From: Oscillospiraceae bacterium
Lineage (GTDB): Bacteria > Bacillota > Clostridia > Oscillospirales > Oscillospiraceae
Direction of reading: 5' to 3'
Length of the DNA: 64,000 nt
Assembly: GCA_009777235.1 (NCBI GenBank)
Contig: WRMH01000004.1
Coordinates: forward strand, 1-64,000
Part shown: one piece after another, positions 23,952-33,910 of the stretch
How positions within the stretch are numbered: the first letter of the stretch is position 1
Layout of the letters: each line of letters begins with the position of its first letter
Position numbers and translations under genes: made by a program
Notes under the pieces: model-generated
Databases searched by the model: none
What the model was told of the DNA's origin: nothing
Seen by the model: the letters and a program-made list of their open reading frames with translations, nothing else

Positions 23952-26462
23952 TTATCTATTTTTTCCGTGACTGCGATTACTAAATAAGTTACGGTTGCCA
24001 AAGGCAAACAAAAGCCCAATGTATATTGGTACGGTACAAGCGCACATGCCGATTGCCAGCAATATGCTGCCGCCGGAGATTGCCTCAACGACATACCGGG
24101 TGACCGTTCCGTCATCGGCAATCTGAGCCGGGATATTCGAAAAGATTGCAAACACGATAATAAAACCGACAAACAGCGTAATAATAAGCGCGGTGCGCAG
24201 CGCGTTGAGCGGGACGCATATTTTGTAGAGCATCATAAAGCCCACAAACGCAATGATTATCAGAGCCATTGTCGCCCTGGCGGTAGAGAGTTCCTCGGCA
24301 GGCATATCCCAACCCGAAGTAAAAAAGTACATGCCGACAAGCCCCAAGAAACTCGTAAGACCGGAAGGCAAGGCGTTTTTAAACACGTTAACGAGAAATT
24401 TACCGCGCACAAGACTTTTGTTTGCTTCCATCGCGAGCACAAAAGACGGCAACCCGATAAGCAGCATATTATATGGCGTAAGCTGTGAGGCTTGGAGCGG
24501 AAACAATGCTCCGAGAGGTATTGTGGCGGCAACCACAAACAGGAAAGAAAAAATATTTTTCGTAAAGAAAAGGGCGGCGCTGCGTTCAAGATTGTTTATG
24601 ACTCGCCGGCCTTCCATTACAACGGTGGTCATCGCCGAAAAGTCAGAATCGAGCAAAACAATATCCGATACCTGACTTGCCACTTCGCTGCCCGACGCCA
24701 TTGCAATACTGCAATCGGCATCTTTCATCGCAAGCACATCGTTGATGCCGTCGCCCGTCATGGCAACGGTATTTCCGGCGGCTTTCAAGGCTCGCACAAG
24801 CCTTCTTTTCTGATCGGGCGTGACACGCCCAAAAACGACATATTCACCGACTGCCCGTTTTATATGCCTGTCTGTCGTGAGCTCGGCCGCGTCAATATAC
24901 CGTTCCGCTCCGGCAATACCGGCTTCACGGGCTATTTGCGATACGGTCATGGGATTGTCGCCGGATATTACAATGATTTTTACGCCTTGCTTTTCGAAAA
25001 AAGAAAATGTAGCCGGAGCCGCAGGCCGTATTTTATTGGACAATAATATCAAAGACAACGGCATGAGCCTGTTTACATCAAGCGGCTCATCTATTTTTCC
25101 GCCATAATGCGCCAAGAGCAGCACGCGGTAGCCCCGGGCGGAATGGGCTTCAACTATGCTCTGAAACTTATAATATTTTGACTGCAATATTCTCTCCGGC
25201 GCGCCAAGCAGATAAGATTCATTTTCGCTAAACGTAACGCCGCCGTATTTTAGCCTTGAGGAAAAACTCATAGTTTTTGAGGCATAACGCCTTGGCTGTG
25301 CGTTTATATAGCCCTTTATCGCCAGCATGGTTTCATTTTCGGGCGGCATGTTCCCGGCGTAGTCGGCAAGAATACCTTTGATATCATCCGCATTGAAGCG
25401 ATCTTCGCACAAAAATTCAATGCTTTTCACTTCCATTTTTGGCTCGGTTATTGTGCCCGTTTTATCCACGCACAAAACATTGACCCTCGCAAGCGTTTCC
25501 ACACAGCCTCGGTCTTGCACAAGCGTACGCCTGCGGGCAAGGTGCAGGACGCTGACGGTGAGCGCGACCGATACGAGCAAATATAGTCCGTCGGGTATCA
25601 TGCCTATAAGCGCTCCCACGGTAGCATCCATTGCTTCAGTGACCGCCGCCGTGTGTGGGTCGTTTCCAAGCGACGCTATCCTATTGGTAAAATCCGGGTC
25701 GCTGAGCCGTGAGGTCAGTTGCCGCACAAACATTGTAATACCTATCGGAACGATGATTATACCAACGATTTGCACATATCTTTTTAGCGTGAACACCATG
25801 CCGATTTTTGACTTGGTTTTTGTTTTCTTTGCGTCGAGCGTGAGCTGGGCGACAAAGGAATCGCGGCCAACCTTATCTAATCGCGCGATACATTCTCCCG
25901 AAACGACAAAGCTCCCGGAAAGAAGCGTATCTCCCGGTCTCTTGGTTATTTCATCGGCTTCTCCGGTGACGAGAGCTTCATTTACCGAACACTCGCCGCT
26001 AAGTACAATTGCGTCGGCATAAATTTGCTGGTCTCCCGAAAAAATAGCAATATCATCAAGCACGGTGTTGTCAGCGGGAATGACAAGACGCTGACCGTCG
26101 CGGATAACGGCCGCGCTTTGTGCCGTAACAAATGACAGTTTCGCGAGAGCGCGTTTTGAGCGAAGCTCTTGAATGATACCTATTACGGTATTGATGATAA
26201 TAACCGGTAAAAACACTAAGTTTGTGAATGTACCGAAAATCATGGTGCACAAGGTTAAAATCGCGATCACGAGGTTTAGATATGTGAAAATATTGGCTTT
26301 CAGTATCTGGCATATCGTGCGCTCTGCCGAATCCGGCTTTAGGTTTGAATACCCGTTATCAAACCGCTCACGGGCTTGCTGCATGGTGAGACCGGTTCTC
26401 ATGGGCGCTTCAAATCTTGGGATTACTCTGTGTAATCTGGGCGTATCATTTCCGATAGTCAT
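23952..26462 (-). CDS. P-type cation-transporting ATPase (CtpE/P2-like)
   Basis: 836 aa. The A-domain motif appears as the NEALVTGEADE region, the phosphorylation site as VDKTGTIT (invariant Asp), and the P-domain hinge as MTGDGINDVLAMKDAD. Helix M4 carries IPDGLYLLVSVAL, the counterpart of the PEGL motif of calcium-type pumps and CtpE; there is no CPx motif or heavy-metal-binding domain, so a heavy-metal pump is unlikely. About 8-10 transmembrane helices. The start has GGAGG rather far (about 13 nt) upstream. Ca2+ or another divalent cation is the likely substrate, by family only. Confidence 0.85.
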   Translation of the reverse strand: MTIGNDTPRLHRVIPRFEAPMRTGLTMQQARERFDNGYSNLKPDSAERTICQILKANIFTYLNLVIAILTLCTMIFGTFTNLVFLPVIIINTVIGIIQELRSKRALAKLSFVTAQSAAVIRDGQRLVIPADNTVLDDIAIFSGDQQIYADAIVLSGECSVNEALVTGEADEITKRPGDTLLSGSFVVSGECIARLDKVGRDSFVAQLTLDAKKTKTKSKIGMVFTLKRYVQIVGIIIVPIGITMFVRQLTSRLSDPDFTNRIASLGNDPHTAAVTEAMDATVGALIGMIPDGLYLLVSVALTVSVLHLARRRTLVQDRGCVETLARVNVLCVDKTGTITEPKMEVKSIEFLCEDRFNADDIKGILADYAGNMPPENETMLAIKGYINAQPRRYASKTMSFSSRLKYGGVTFSENESYLLGAPERILQSKYYKFQSIVEAHSARGYRVLLLAHYGGKIDEPLDVNRLMPLSLILLSNKIRPAAPATFSFFEKQGVKIIVISGDNPMTVSQIAREAGIAGAERYIDAAELTTDRHIKRAVGEYVVFGRVTPDQKRRLVRALKAAGNTVAMTGDGINDVLAMKDADCSIAMASGSEVASQVSDIVLLDSDFSAMTTVVMEGRRVINNLERSAALFFTKNIFSFLFVVAATIPLGALFPLQASQLTPYNMLLIGLPSFVLAMEANKSLVRGKFLVNVFKNALPSGLTSFLGLVGMYFFTSGWDMPAEELSTARATMALIIIAFVGFMMLYKICVPLNALRTALIITLFVGFIIVFAIFSNIPAQIADDGTVTRYVVEAISGGSILLAIGMCACTVPIYIGLLFAFGNRNLFSNRSHGKNR

Positions 26463-26537
26463 ATGGTTTTATTGTTCCTCCATGAGGCTTCATGTTCAAA
26501 AAAGAGGCAAAGTGAAACAATTTTACCACAATTTTAC

Positions 26538-26566
26538 TTGACAAGCAAAGATATATGCGATTAAAT
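26538..26566 (+). promoter_or_regulatory. Promoter of the XRE-cupin/acyl-CoA synthetase pair
   Basis: TTGACA (26538-26543) and TTAAAT (26561-26566), 17 bp apart. AGGAGG lies further down near 26615, just before the ATG at 26629. Confidence 0.6.
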
Positions 26567-26628
26567 TTTATAGTAGCTGCAAAGATTAAACCAAATGGTG
26601 CAGTGAAAAGAGGCAGGAGGCGTTTTAT

Positions 26629-27201
26629 ATGGATAAGCAGTCGGAGCGGCAATATCAAATGATATCGGAACGTATCCGTGAGCTGCGCGAGATTTTCGAT
26701 ATGACGCAAGAAGATATGGCAAAAGAGCTTGGCATTGATCCGTCCGTTTACACCGTCTATGAAGCGAGCGGGAAAGACATTCCTATCAGTGTGCTATACC
26801 ACATATCGCAAAAATTCAATGTTGAGCTTTCCGAAATATTAACGGGAGAGGCCGCCCATATATCCACTTTGCAAATATGCCGCCGAGGTAAGGGGCAGAC
26901 GGTTGACCGCTACCCCGGCTATGTGTTTGAGAGCCTTGCTCCGCGTTTTGGCGGAAAAATTATGGAACCTCTTTTGGTCACGCTCACGCCGGGCGAGTTG
27001 GAAGCACCGCTTGTTACGCATATCGGTCAGGAATTTAACATAGTGCTTGAGGGAATGATAGCCATCACCTATGACGATAAGGAAATAATTCTCGGCGAAG
27101 GCGACGCCGTGTATTTTGACCCAACTCACCCGCACGGTCAAAAAGCCGTCGGTACGCAAAAAGCGCGTTTTTTGACGGTGATAACGGAGTCAAATATATA
27201 A
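26629..27201 (+). CDS. XRE-family regulator with C-terminal cupin domain
   Basis: 190 aa. Residues about 9-65 are an XRE/Cro helix-turn-helix (ERIRELREIFDMTQEDMAKE, then DPSVYTVYEASGKDIPISVL). Residues about 105-185 are a cupin barrel with GQEFNIVLEGMIAITYDDKE and the second motif GDAVYFDPTHPHGQKA; the two His of the latter may bind a metal or ligand. Such proteins usually sense a small metabolite and control neighbouring catabolic genes. The gene lies 23 bp before an acyl-CoA synthetase on the same strand, which is its probable target. Confidence 0.9.
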   Translation: MDKQSERQYQMISERIRELREIFDMTQEDMAKELGIDPSVYTVYEASGKDIPISVLYHISQKFNVELSEILTGEAAHISTLQICRRGKGQTVDRYPGYVFESLAPRFGGKIMEPLLVTLTPGELEAPLVTHIGQEFNIVLEGMIAITYDDKEIILGEGDAVYFDPTHPHGQKAVGTQKARFLTVITESNI

Positions 27202-27224
27202 TACTACAAGGAAATTTACACAAT

Positions 27225-28895
27225 ATGCTGGATAGATACCTGCCACGAACAGAATTTGAATCATACGAAGATTTCATGGAAAACTTTACTATAAAAATCC
27301 CCGAAGGGTTTAACTTCGGCTTTGACATCGTTGACGAGTGGGCTTTGCGCGACCCTGATAAGCTCGCTTTGTTGTGGTGCGACGACCATGAGAATGAGCG
27401 GCGTTTCACCTTTGATGATTTGTCAAAGCTCTCAAACAAGGCGGCAAACTTTCTGACCGGCTTAGGAATCGGCAAGGGCGACGTCGTCATGTGCGTGCTG
27501 CGCCAGCGGTTTGAGTATTGGATAATGGCCATTGCTCTTTGCAAAATGGGGGCAATAATCATTCCGGCCACAATGCAGCTGACCGCTAAAGATATTGTTT
27601 ACCGGGCAAACGCGGCAAAAGTAAAAGCTGTCGTTTGCTATGACGATGCCGAGAGCTTCATAGCGGCGCAAATGGAAGAGGCTTTGCCCGAGTGCCCGAG
27701 CGTAAAAACAAAAATCCTCACGCCCACGGTATGCGGCGGCATATCAAAAGCGCGTGCCGGCTGGCTAAACTTTACCGATGAGATAAATAAATATCCGGAT
27801 GCTTATCCGCGCCCTGCCGGAGAACTTGCTGCAAAAAACACAGACCCGATGCTGATATATTTTACATCCGGCACTACGGGTATGCCAAAAATGGTGCTCC
27901 ACGATTTCACCCACCCGCTTGGGCATATAGTAACGGCAAAGTATTGGCAGCAAGTGCGCGAGGGAAAACTGCACAATTCCATGTCGGATTCGGGCTGGGC
28001 AAAATTCGGATGGGGCAAGATATACGGTCAGTTTATATGCGGGGCTCCGGTTTTTGCGTATGACATGGAAAAATTTGTGCCGTCAAAAGTCATGCAAAGG
28101 CTCGAAAAATACCGTATAGCCACATTTTGCGCACCCCCGACCATGTTTCGGTTTATGCTTGCCGACGGCATGGATGCTTATGATTTTTCCGGTATTGAGC
28201 ATTGCGGAAATGCCGGTGAGCCGCTTAGTCCCGAGATTTTTGATAAAATCAAAGATGTGTGGAATCTTGATATGCACGAGGGCTTTGGTCAGTCAGAGTC
28301 TACAGTGCTCATAGCAAACTTCCCTTGGTTTCGGCCAAAACCGGGTTCTATGGGTAAGCCCGCGCCCCTATATGATATAGATTTAGTTGATGCCCACGGC
28401 AACACATGCGAGGATGGCGAGGAAGGCCGCGTCATTATAAGAAATGCGAACGCGACAGGGTTGTTTAAGGGCTACTATATGGATGAAAAGATGACCGCGG
28501 AAGCATTTTGCGGCGGCGTGTATGACACAGGCGACACGGCTTGGCGCGACATGGACGGATATTATTGGTTTGTCGGCAGAAATGACGACATGATAAAATG
28601 CTCCGGTTATCGCATCGGCCCGTTTGAAGTGGAAAGCGTCATATCGAGCCACGAAGCCGTGCTCGAATGTGCGGTCACCGGACATCCCGACGAAAAACGG
28701 GGGCAGGTCGTAAAGGCGACGGTCGTTTTAAACAAGGGCTTTACTCCCTCAGATGATTTGGCTAAGGATATTCAAGATTTTGTAAAAAAAATGACCGCCC
28801 CTTACAAATATCCGCGCATTGTAGAGTTTACAAGCGAGCTGCCAAAGACGATAAGCGGAAAGATAAAAAGGGCGCAAATCCGCGGACGAGGGTAA
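27225..28895 (+). CDS. AMP-forming acyl-CoA synthetase (acetyl/medium-chain type)
   Basis: 556-aa adenylating enzyme forming an acyl-CoA from a carboxylic acid, ATP and CoA. P-loop YFTSGTTGMPKMVLHDF is near residue 210, GFGQSE is the A5 motif, DTGDTAWRD and YRIGPFEVES are A7-A8, and the adenylation lysine lies in PKTISGKIKRAQIR at the C-terminus. Its style matches MACS/acetyl-CoA synthetase family members of Clostridia found beside XRE-cupin regulators. It ends only 6 bp from the stop of the opposing rsmE. Confidence 0.88.
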   Translation: MLDRYLPRTEFESYEDFMENFTIKIPEGFNFGFDIVDEWALRDPDKLALLWCDDHENERRFTFDDLSKLSNKAANFLTGLGIGKGDVVMCVLRQRFEYWIMAIALCKMGAIIIPATMQLTAKDIVYRANAAKVKAVVCYDDAESFIAAQMEEALPECPSVKTKILTPTVCGGISKARAGWLNFTDEINKYPDAYPRPAGELAAKNTDPMLIYFTSGTTGMPKMVLHDFTHPLGHIVTAKYWQQVREGKLHNSMSDSGWAKFGWGKIYGQFICGAPVFAYDMEKFVPSKVMQRLEKYRIATFCAPPTMFRFMLADGMDAYDFSGIEHCGNAGEPLSPEIFDKIKDVWNLDMHEGFGQSESTVLIANFPWFRPKPGSMGKPAPLYDIDLVDAHGNTCEDGEEGRVIIRNANATGLFKGYYMDEKMTAEAFCGGVYDTGDTAWRDMDGYYWFVGRNDDMIKCSGYRIGPFEVESVISSHEAVLECAVTGHPDEKRGQVVKATVVLNKGFTPSDDLAKDIQDFVKKMTAPYKYPRIVEFTSELPKTISGKIKRAQIRGRG

Positions 28896-28901
28896 ATCCG
28901 C

Positions 28902-29684
28902 TCACAAATTGCCCGTGTGGTACATGATTGCTCCAAGCACAGCGACGGGAGCGGTGTCGCTGCGCAATATGCGCTCGCCCAGCGATACGGTCAAAACACC
29001 GTGCGTCTTTGCTGTCTCGGCTTCACGCTCTGTAAAACCGCCTTCCGGGCCTGTTATGATAGCTGCCGTTTTTGCCTCTGGATTTCGAGACATGGGAAAC
29101 GCGCCGTCAAGCGCTGCCTTTATATGCAGCTTAGTTTCTTCTTCGTAGCAAAGCAAAGGCAAATCATATTCGGCCGATACGGTCGTTATTACTTTTTCAA
29201 ACAACCCCGCGTCTGATACTTTGGGGATTTTGCCCCTGCCGCTTTGCTTTGCCGCCTCAAGAGCGATTCTTTGAAGCCGCTCTATTTTTTTTGGAATATT
29301 ATTGGGAACGGCAACGCATCGCTCCGATTCATAGAGCACAATCTCATATGCTCCAAGCTCAACGGATTTTTGCACGGCATAGTCAAGCCTTTCGCCCTTT
29401 GCGTAAGCAATATATAGAGTACACTTTACAGACGGCTCTGCGCGTGATCTGTTTTTGCTGACAATATACGCAACCGCCGCGCCCGTCACACCTTTTTCGC
29501 CCGATACATTCTTTTTGCCCGCAGGCTTAGAAAGGCGGCACAGATAATCATTTCCGCTGCCGTCGCATACCACAAACAACTCGTCCGGGCGCAGCCTGAG
29601 CGAGCGTATATGCTCGCAGTCGTCCCCTCCGAGTTTAATAGTATTTTCTGAAATATCGTCAGGTTTGGCAAAAAAACGTATCAC
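28902..29684 (-). CDS. rsmE: 16S rRNA (uracil-1498-N3)-methyltransferase RsmE
   Basis: SPOUT-class enzyme methylating U1498 of 16S rRNA, 260 aa. N-terminal PUA-like part (HIRSLRLRPDELFVVCDGSG) and C-terminal knotted domain with IITGPEGGFTEREAE and LGERILRSDTAPVAVLGAI, the SAM-binding knot. Start is GTG at 29684 with AAGGAG about 12 nt upstream. It follows the deacetylase-like gene by 28 bp, so probably the same transcript. Confidence 0.95.
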   Translation of the reverse strand: MIRFFAKPDDISENTIKLGGDDCEHIRSLRLRPDELFVVCDGSGNDYLCRLSKPAGKKNVSGEKGVTGAAVAYIVSKNRSRAEPSVKCTLYIAYAKGERLDYAVQKSVELGAYEIVLYESERCVAVPNNIPKKIERLQRIALEAAKQSGRGKIPKVSDAGLFEKVITTVSAEYDLPLLCYEEETKLHIKAALDGAFPMSRNPEAKTAAIITGPEGGFTEREAETAKTHGVLTVSLGERILRSDTAPVAVLGAIMYHTGNL

Positions 29685-29712
29685 AATATCCGCGCGCTCC
29701 TTAGTATAAAAT

Positions 29713-31116
29713 TTAATCCGGCAAGGCCGGAGGCCGCAGAGGGTCTATTACCTCCGCCACTATAAAGAAATCCCTATCCAAAATATCAGACCAGTATGTA
29801 TAAGCGTAACCGGCTATCTCCAGCCTGCCTTGTACAATAATATCATCTCTGATATCAAGGGGCTGTGCGCCCGTGCTTGTGTCAATTGCCACCGAACAAT
29901 ATATATCATATCCGTCATCTATCAGCACTTGCATTGAAGCAGTCGGAAGCACATATCCGCCCGGCGCGATGAAAATATTTGTTTTCCCGAGTATTGGCCG
30001 GACTACCTCATTCCACCGTCTCGTATCATATCTGATGGCTTCGGGATTGCTGCCCGGCCCCCAAAAAACGCCCCGGGAGGTATTGACGCCGGTATTGTGT
30101 GTGAAGCTGTGACTGGCAAACTTCCATCCGTTTTCTTTTATCTTATCGGCAATGGCTGTCGCTATAGGGATGGTATCAGGATTTTCTTCCACATCATAAC
30201 CGAATACCCCGATATATCCCGTCGAGGCAATGACCCCTTTTGCCCCGCGCCACGAAAATTCGGGGTTTTCATTCACAAAATTGTCAATTATCAAGAAAAC
30301 ATCGCCGTCGTTGGTGATGATGTTCTCACCGCTTGGAGTGGTCACTTCGGTCGCGACATCGCCGTTTTCATCGAGAACTAATCTATCGGCAAAGCCAATA
30401 TTTCTTGCCCGGTTGTAGTGATATGACGGATCGTCAAAGGACACTAAAAGAGGCATCTTTCCGGGAGGCAAATAAATATCGTTTTGCCGCATTTTTCCGT
30501 CCGCGCCTTTGCTGAACACGTCGGTTATGTCATACAAAACATATCCGCGCTCCATCAGTTGCGGAAGCATTTTATAGACCTCGGACTGCGTCGGCATACG
30601 GCTGTTGGGAAAACCCGTTTTCTCGGTCGCCCCTATCCTCCAGCCGTCCCGCTCAAGCCTCTCGGGATAAATGATTGCGCTGTGAAAGAAAATATGCCTG
30701 ATTTCTCCGGTATAAAGCACAAGGCTCTCCCGGGCGTCCTCAATTTTAGCTTCTAAATGCTCCGTATCGTCGTTTATGAGTTTTTCATCCTCGCGCAAAA
30801 GCGAAAGGGCTTCATCATAGAAATATCCCAAATACAAGGCTTCGGCTTGCTTTAGCATGGCTTCCCGCCTATCTGCTATCTGCTCTGGCGTTTCTTTGGG
30901 CGTCGGCAGGGGCGTGTCGCTATTGTCGGGATTGGCGCCGCTGCCGGGAGTTGTTTCGGGCGGCAAACTTTGCTCGAGGTCATGGCTCGGCGGGGACGTG
31001 CCGCCGCCCGCAGAAGAGCCTCCGCCTTTTTCGGGCAAATACGCCCAAAATCCCGCAGCAATCCATGCAACAAAAATGGCAATAAGAAATATCAGAACAA
31101 TTACACGCGATTTCAT
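29713..31116 (-). CDS. Membrane-anchored polysaccharide-deacetylase-like protein
   Basis: 467 aa. One N-terminal helix (VIVLIFLIAIFVAWIAAGFWAYL), a Gly/Pro/Ser/Thr linker (33-75), a short helical TPR-like stretch (about 80-130), then a large C-terminal domain. In that domain LLVSFDDPSYHYNRAR resembles the NodB TFDDGP strand, and FASHSFTHNTGVN resembles the H-S/T-x-x-H zinc motif. The FDDP in place of FDDGP and the long spacing make catalysis uncertain. Probably acts on cell-wall or surface glycans from the outer membrane face. It is upstream of rsmE. Confidence 0.75.
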   Translation of the reverse strand: MKSRVIVLIFLIAIFVAWIAAGFWAYLPEKGGGSSAGGGTSPPSHDLEQSLPPETTPGSGANPDNSDTPLPTPKETPEQIADRREAMLKQAEALYLGYFYDEALSLLREDEKLINDDTEHLEAKIEDARESLVLYTGEIRHIFFHSAIIYPERLERDGWRIGATEKTGFPNSRMPTQSEVYKMLPQLMERGYVLYDITDVFSKGADGKMRQNDIYLPPGKMPLLVSFDDPSYHYNRARNIGFADRLVLDENGDVATEVTTPSGENIITNDGDVFLIIDNFVNENPEFSWRGAKGVIASTGYIGVFGYDVEENPDTIPIATAIADKIKENGWKFASHSFTHNTGVNTSRGVFWGPGSNPEAIRYDTRRWNEVVRPILGKTNIFIAPGGYVLPTASMQVLIDDGYDIYCSVAIDTSTGAQPLDIRDDIIVQGRLEIAGYAYTYWSDILDRDFFIVAEVIDPLRPPALPD

Positions 31117-31334
31117 AAATCTTATTATATTTCATAATTCACGGTAAATCAAGACGGCATGGTTTTTCACGCCTTTTACCTTTGATGAAAAAATTTTTTT
31201 ATGTAGAAAAACTGTGTAAAAATGCTGATTGAAAGTGTTTTTTATATGAAAGCTGTAACTATTGAGTATATATTATTGCATATATTTACTCATTTTTTGT
31301 TATGTATTATTATCGTTATTTTGATATTTTGTTG
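31117..31334. other. AT-rich spacer upstream of the Tad locus
   Basis: No gene is seen. The stretch is very AT-rich, with an imperfect palindrome GAGTATATAT...ATATATTTACTC at about 31263-31290 that could bind a regulator of the Tad operon or simply bend the DNA. Confidence 0.45.
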
Positions 31335-31364
31335 TTGACATATGGATTTGAGTGAGTGTAAAAT
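31335..31364 (+). promoter_or_regulatory. SigA-type promoter of the Tad pilus locus
   Basis: TTGACA (31335-31340) and TAAAAT (31359-31364) with an 18-bp spacer. It is the only clear promoter before 12.7 kb of same-strand genes, giving a leader of about 70 nt before tadZ. Confidence 0.7.
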
Positions 31365-31438
31365 CGGTTTCCCGAAAGAGATAGAACCTGCCGTTGACCA
31401 TTCGTGTTATAAGCGGGAAGAAAGGAAAAATCGTAAAA

Positions 31439-32551
31439 ATGAGAATAAAAACGCTCGTCGCAGCCAAAGATAAAGCCTACACCGGGAATTTTTGCGAATA
31501 TATATCGGAGCATCACGCGGATACGATTGACATCAGCGCGGTAAATACCGCAGAGCATCTTAGAAAAACTCTATCGGCAAGAAAATATGACGTAGCTCTT
31601 TTAGATATGGCTTTTATCGGAGAGGCTGACTATAAATCCATAAATTTACCTCTGTTTTTGCGATCGGAGCAGGACACGAGGGACACATCGGCGCCGTGTA
31701 CGTTACCGGGCGCATCTATCCGAGCTTTGCCTATAAAGCATATACAAAAACATCAGCGCATATCAAGAGCTGTTGCCGGCATTTTGGAGGAATATGCCAC
31801 AGCAAACGGAAATATACATATTTTGGGCGAAAAAATGAGATCAGTCACCGCGGTTTGGTCGCCTGCCGGAGGAGTCGGAAAAACAACCGTCGCGCTCTCT
31901 TATGCCGAGGCAAGCATACTTAAAGAAAGGGATGCCTTCTATCTTGATTTGGAGGATTTTTCAAGCGCCTTAGTATATTTTGACGAAGACGGGAAAAGCA
32001 TAAGCAAAGTATTTGAAATGCTCGAACGAAACGACGGCAACGTAAAAATGTACATACAAGGTATAGCAAGCTCTAAAAACGGCATCAAATATTTATGTGC
32101 TCCTGATAATTTTGACGACATCTCTATCCTTTCGGCGGATAACACGAGGGAGCTTGTAATATGCTGCGCCGAAACAGCCGGAGAGCTTGTGGTAGATTTG
32201 CCGTGCGCCTGCAATGAAGTCACGCGGCAAGTATTCGATTTGGCGGATAAAGTGCTGCTCGTTACAGACAGGTCAGAAACAGCGCAGACTAAACTGGCGC
32301 AATTTATCACTCAAAATTGTATTTATGAAAACATAAACGAAAAGGTCACGCTGGTTATAAACAAAGATACACAGGCAAGCGGGCGACGCGGCGGCCTTGA
32401 CCCAGCCATCAAAACACAAAACGCAATCAAAGCAAATAGCGCAATAAAAACACTGGAAGACTCGGCAATAACGCTTCCTTACGTGGAAAAGCATGACGCT
32501 CAAAGCGTATGCAGAGAATTGGCGGCGCACGGTTTTGGTATGTACATATAG
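31439..32551 (+). CDS. tadZ: TadZ/CpaE-like pilus localisation ATPase
   Basis: MinD/ParA-superfamily ATPase that positions the Tad machine. 370 aa from ATG 31439, which has GAAAGGA upstream; an upstream in-frame start lacks one. Residues about 1-95 form a receiver-like pseudo-domain without clear phosphorylation residues. The deviant Walker A SPAGGVGKTTVAL is at about 141-153, and YLDLEDFS follows as the Walker A' region. It is first in the locus, followed 59 bp later by TadA. Confidence 0.85.
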   Translation: MRIKTLVAAKDKAYTGNFCEYISEHHADTIDISAVNTAEHLRKTLSARKYDVALLDMAFIGEADYKSINLPLFLRSEQDTRDTSAPCTLPGASIRALPIKHIQKHQRISRAVAGILEEYATANGNIHILGEKMRSVTAVWSPAGGVGKTTVALSYAEASILKERDAFYLDLEDFSSALVYFDEDGKSISKVFEMLERNDGNVKMYIQGIASSKNGIKYLCAPDNFDDISILSADNTRELVICCAETAGELVVDLPCACNEVTRQVFDLADKVLLVTDRSETAQTKLAQFITQNCIYENINEKVTLVINKDTQASGRRGGLDPAIKTQNAIKANSAIKTLEDSAITLPYVEKHDAQSVCRELAAHGFGMYI

Positions 32552-32610
32552 CTTATCATAGCGGTTCGCGCGTCTTATGCGCTTTTAGTTTACGAAAATG
32601 GAGATTTAAA

Positions 32611-33867
32611 ATGATAGCACAAAAACACGGTGATATTATCGCTTCTTTAAAACAGGAAATGCAAAACCACGCTGATCTGACCAATTTGGGCGATGCCGAG
32701 TTGCAAAATTTCATAACAGACGCGCTAAATAGAAATATCCGTGATATGTGCACAGGATTTACAAACTTAAACTTCAAAGAAAAAAAGCTCATTGCGGCCG
32801 CCGTGTTTGAAGCCATTCGCGGATTGGGCGTGCTTGGCGGGATTATTACAAACCCGGCTGTAACCGAAATCATGATCAACGGCTACAAAGATATTTTCAT
32901 AGAAAAAGAAGGCAAGCTATATAAGCTCGACAGCGAGTTTGAAAGCCGCCGTGAGCTTGAAATAATAATTACAAAATTTGTTTCGCGGGCAGGCAGGGCG
33001 GTAAATGAAAGCGAACCGATTGTTGACTTTCGCTTAGATGACGGCTCGCGTGTAAATGTAGTGATGCAGCCTGTGGCTCTAAACGGACCCATTGTCACAA
33101 TGCGGCGTTTCCCGCAGGAAGCAATGACGGTAAACAAGCTCATAGAATTTGACTCTTTAACAGACGAAGCCGCCGATATGCTAAAGCAGTTAGTAATCGC
33201 AAAGTACAACATATTTGTCTGCGGAGGTACGGGCAGCGGCAAAACCACTTTTTTAAACGCATTGTCAAACTTCATTCCATCAGATGAACGGATTATAACG
33301 ATCGAAGACTCGGCAGAATTGCAAATAAAAAACATTGATAACCTTGTCAGGCTTGAGACCCGAAACGCGGGCGTTGACGGAAAAGGGGCAATAACTATCC
33401 GAGACCTCATTAAGTCGGCTCTTCGAATGAGACCCGAGCGCATTGTGGTCGGCGAGGTGCGCGGCGCGGAAGCTCTCGATATGCTCCAAGCGATGAACAC
33501 GGGTCACGACGGATCACTGTCTACCGGACACGCAAATTCCACAGCCGATATGCTAAGCCGCCTTGAAACGATGGTGCTCCAAGGCGCCGGAGGCTTGCCG
33601 CTTGAAGCTATTCGCCAGCAAATAGCCTCGGCTATAGACATTATTATTCATCTTTCACGGCTTAGGGATAGAAGCAGAAAGACAATGGAAATTGCCGAAG
33701 TGATTGGCTATGACGCAAACACGCGCCAAGTCAAGCTAAATAAGCTGTATGAGTTTCACGAGCATAAAGAAAGCGATAAAAGAAAAGTTATAGGCGCTTT
33801 GAGGCGCACGGAAAATCCGATGATAAACACCTATAAGCTGCAGGCCGCGGGCATAACCATTGATTAG
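32611..33867 (+). CDS. tadA: TadA/CpaF pilus assembly ATPase
   Basis: Hexameric secretion ATPase driving pilus extension and perhaps retraction. 418 aa from ATG 32611 (GGAG upstream; the longer frame starting in tadZ has no ribosome site). Walker A GGTGSGKT at 205-212, Walker B region RIVVGEVRGAEALDML, then TGHDGSLSTGHANS, the His-box typical of CpaF. The N-terminal domain (about 1-110) is the usual CpaF helical/N1 domain. Confidence 0.95.
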   Translation: MIAQKHGDIIASLKQEMQNHADLTNLGDAELQNFITDALNRNIRDMCTGFTNLNFKEKKLIAAAVFEAIRGLGVLGGIITNPAVTEIMINGYKDIFIEKEGKLYKLDSEFESRRELEIIITKFVSRAGRAVNESEPIVDFRLDDGSRVNVVMQPVALNGPIVTMRRFPQEAMTVNKLIEFDSLTDEAADMLKQLVIAKYNIFVCGGTGSGKTTFLNALSNFIPSDERIITIEDSAELQIKNIDNLVRLETRNAGVDGKGAITIRDLIKSALRMRPERIVVGEVRGAEALDMLQAMNTGHDGSLSTGHANSTADMLSRLETMVLQGAGGLPLEAIRQQIASAIDIIIHLSRLRDRSRKTMEIAEVIGYDANTRQVKLNKLYEFHEHKESDKRKVIGALRRTENPMINTYKLQAAGITID

Positions 33868-33910
33868 CCGCCATTATTAGAGGGAACTTAGAGCAAAGGA
33901 GCATTGAAAT

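Noticed and set aside
32509-32610. N-terminal extension of TadA into the tadZ gene
   Set aside because: No ribosome site; GGAG precedes the internal ATG at 32611 and the CpaF homology begins there.
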